From NCBI GenBank assembly GCA_038317685.1, contig JBBQBQ010000187.1:1-7140 (forward strand): 7,140 nt of DNA, read 5' to 3'. A program made the position numbers and the translations under genes. Shown piece by piece: positions 6,219 to 7,140 of this stretch (position 1 is its first letter; each line of letters starts with the position of its first letter). The DNA is from JBBQBQ01 sp038317685 (lineage in GTDB: Bacteria; Desulfobacterota; Desulfuromonadia; Desulfuromonadales; DDH964). The notes beneath the pieces were generated by a model. That model worked only from the letters and a program-made list of their open reading frames with translations. It did not search any database and was not told the DNA's origin.

Positions 6219-6274
6219 GCCTGCTCCCGTCCGGGTCTGGTTTACCGGGCTCTTCCGCAACTGGGTTAGCAAGC

Positions 6275-6303
6275 AACATGAAATAAGGGACGAGGCATGT
6301 CAA
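6275..6303 (-). promoter_or_regulatory. Candidate promoter for the sensor gene
   Basis: A perfect -35 hexamer TTGACA (6303-6298 on the minus strand) is followed after 17 bases by CATGTT (6280-6275), a weak -10 matching three of six consensus positions. It lies 18 bases after the helicase stop codon, and the predicted start is about 50 bases before the sensor ATG. Readthrough from the helicase gene is also possible, because no terminator hairpin is visible between them. Confidence 0.4.
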
Positions 6304-6320
6304 TAGAAATTACGGGCGGT

Positions 6321-7140
6321 TCAGGGTGTCGGCGCGGCGTCTCCGGAAAAAAATGCCTCGATGGCGGTCAGGACCGTGGCGGTCGGGGCGGCCACCACGC
6401 GGACCTCCGGCAGGGAGCGCAGGAAGATTCGGCCATAGCCCTTCTTGACGACCCGCGCGTCGAGGATCAGCACCACCCCCCGGTCCTCCCGATGGCGGAT
6501 CAGGCGGCCGAAACCCTGCTTGAATTTGATCACCGCCTGGGGGACGGTGTACTCCATGAAGGGGTCCCCGCCGGCGGCCTCGATGGCCTCGGCGCGGGCC
6601 TCCAGAATCGGTTCGGTCGGCACCTTGAAGGGGAGGCGGGCAATAATCACCTGCTCCAGCGCCCGCCCCGGCACGTCGACCCCTTCCCAGAAGGAGTCCG
6701 TCGCGAACAGGACGCTGGTCGGTTCGCTGGCGAAACTCTTCAGCAGCCGGTGGCGGCTCTCCTCCCCCTGCCGCAGACAGCGGTAGCCCCGCGCCGTCAG
6801 GACCGGCGCCAGCTCGCCATGGACCCGGCGCAGCAGCGAATAGGCGGTAAAGAGGACGAAACTGCGGCCGTCGGCGGCGACGATCGCCCGCTCGGCGAGG
6901 TCCCGCACCATCTCCGGATAGCCGGGGCGACCCGGCTCGGGGATGTCGGTGGGGACGGCGAGGAGCGCCTGCCGCCCGAAATCGAAGGGGGAGGCCAGGC
7001 GCAGTTCGGAACGCCGCTCCCCGGGGGTTCGATCGAGCCCGACGCGGTGCAGAAAATAGCTGAAGCTGTCGCCGACGGCGAGGGTGGCGCTGGTCATCAC
7101 CACCGTTCGGAAGCGATCGTAAAGCGCCTTTTGCAGGCTC
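6321..7140 (-). CDS. dinG: ATP-dependent DNA helicase, DinG/YoaA family, C-terminal part (5' truncated by window edge)
   Basis: The frame is open to the right edge, giving 272 residues of the second half of an XPD-like superfamily 2 helicase. Such enzymes unwind DNA 5' to 3', carry an iron-sulfur cluster in many members, and act on R-loops, forked or damaged DNA. Visible signatures in order (fragment numbering): VVMTSATL (13-20), which closes the first motor domain; SFVLFTAYSLL (93-103), motif IV; DSFWEGVDVPG (148-158), motif V; LPFKVPTEP, typical of DinG/YoaA; and QGFGRLIRHREDRG (208-221), motif VI with the arginine finger. The YGR..L.SLPE segment and a short tail follow, so the C-terminus is intact. 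Walker A/B and any FeS cysteines lie beyond the window. The symbol is family-level only: DinG and YoaA cannot be separated on this fragment. The sensor gene starts about 100 bases downstream on the same strand. Confidence 0.93.
   Translation of the reverse strand, partial: SLQKALYDRFRTVVMTSATLAVGDSFSYFLHRVGLDRTPGERRSELRLASPFDFGRQALLAVPTDIPEPGRPGYPEMVRDLAERAIVAADGRSFVLFTAYSLLRRVHGELAPVLTARGYRCLRQGEESRHRLLKSFASEPTSVLFATDSFWEGVDVPGRALEQVIIARLPFKVPTEPILEARAEAIEAAGGDPFMEYTVPQAVIKFKQGFGRLIRHREDRGVVLILDARVVKKGYGRIFLRSLPEVRVVAAPTATVLTAIEAFFSGDAAPTP

Noticed and set aside
1..7140. A dedicated new multi-gene system (defence, secretion or biosynthetic cluster)
   Set aside because: Genes are of separate known types, divided by strong terminators and individual promoters, and no mobile or accessory markers are present.
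1..7140. CRISPR arrays, tRNA/rRNA genes, insertion sequences, tandem repeats
   Set aside because: Reading both strands showed no regularly spaced repeats, cloverleaf sequences, transposase motifs or terminal inverted repeats. The inverted repeats found are local hairpins.

Overview
The window is a stretch of GC-rich bacterial chromosome with tightly packed, ordinary-looking genes. It shows no CRISPR array, tRNA, rRNA, insertion sequence or phage gene. The gene set, and a C-terminal four-cysteine module seen in many sensor proteins of Desulfuromonadota/Deltaproteobacteria, suggest a Geobacter/Desulfuromonas-like Gram-negative bacterium. That assignment is inference from family recall and was not tested by a search.

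Layout, left to right. On the plus strand, the window opens inside a diguanylate cyclase gene (1-329), of which only the end of the GGDEF domain is present. A variant undecaprenyl-diphosphate phosphatase, uppP (363-1349), follows 33 bases later. A perfect 13-bp hairpin at 1365-1399 forms a bidirectional terminator between uppP and the convergent minus-strand genes. All remaining genes are on the minus strand. Read in their own direction from the right edge they are: a 5'-truncated DinG/YoaA-type helicase (7140-6321); a two-TM sensor ending in a Cys4 motif (6218-5331); a degraded remnant of a TIGR03915/DUF4130 'DNA metabolism' protein (5283-5062); a Prc/Tsp C-terminal processing protease (4945-2777) with its own promoter, structured leader and terminator; and a lipoprotein of unknown function with a probable TIM-barrel-like domain (2576-1437).

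Functionally, uppP (undecaprenyl-phosphate recycling for peptidoglycan and O-antigen), the Prc-type periplasmic protease and the lipoprotein are all cell-envelope proteins. The cyclase fragment and the Cys4 sensor are signalling proteins. The strong terminators at 1365-1399 and 2715-2743 and the separate candidate promoters indicate that these are mostly single-gene transcription units and do not form one dedicated system. I found no convincing new multi-gene system.

The most notable unlisted item is in the 385-base gap between the sensor and the protease. It holds 72 codons that match, from memory, the C-terminal end of the TIGR03915 family, interrupted by one in-frame TAG and lacking the rest of the gene. 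The same gap holds a G.U-containing terminator-like hairpin and a protease leader with two strong inverted repeats.
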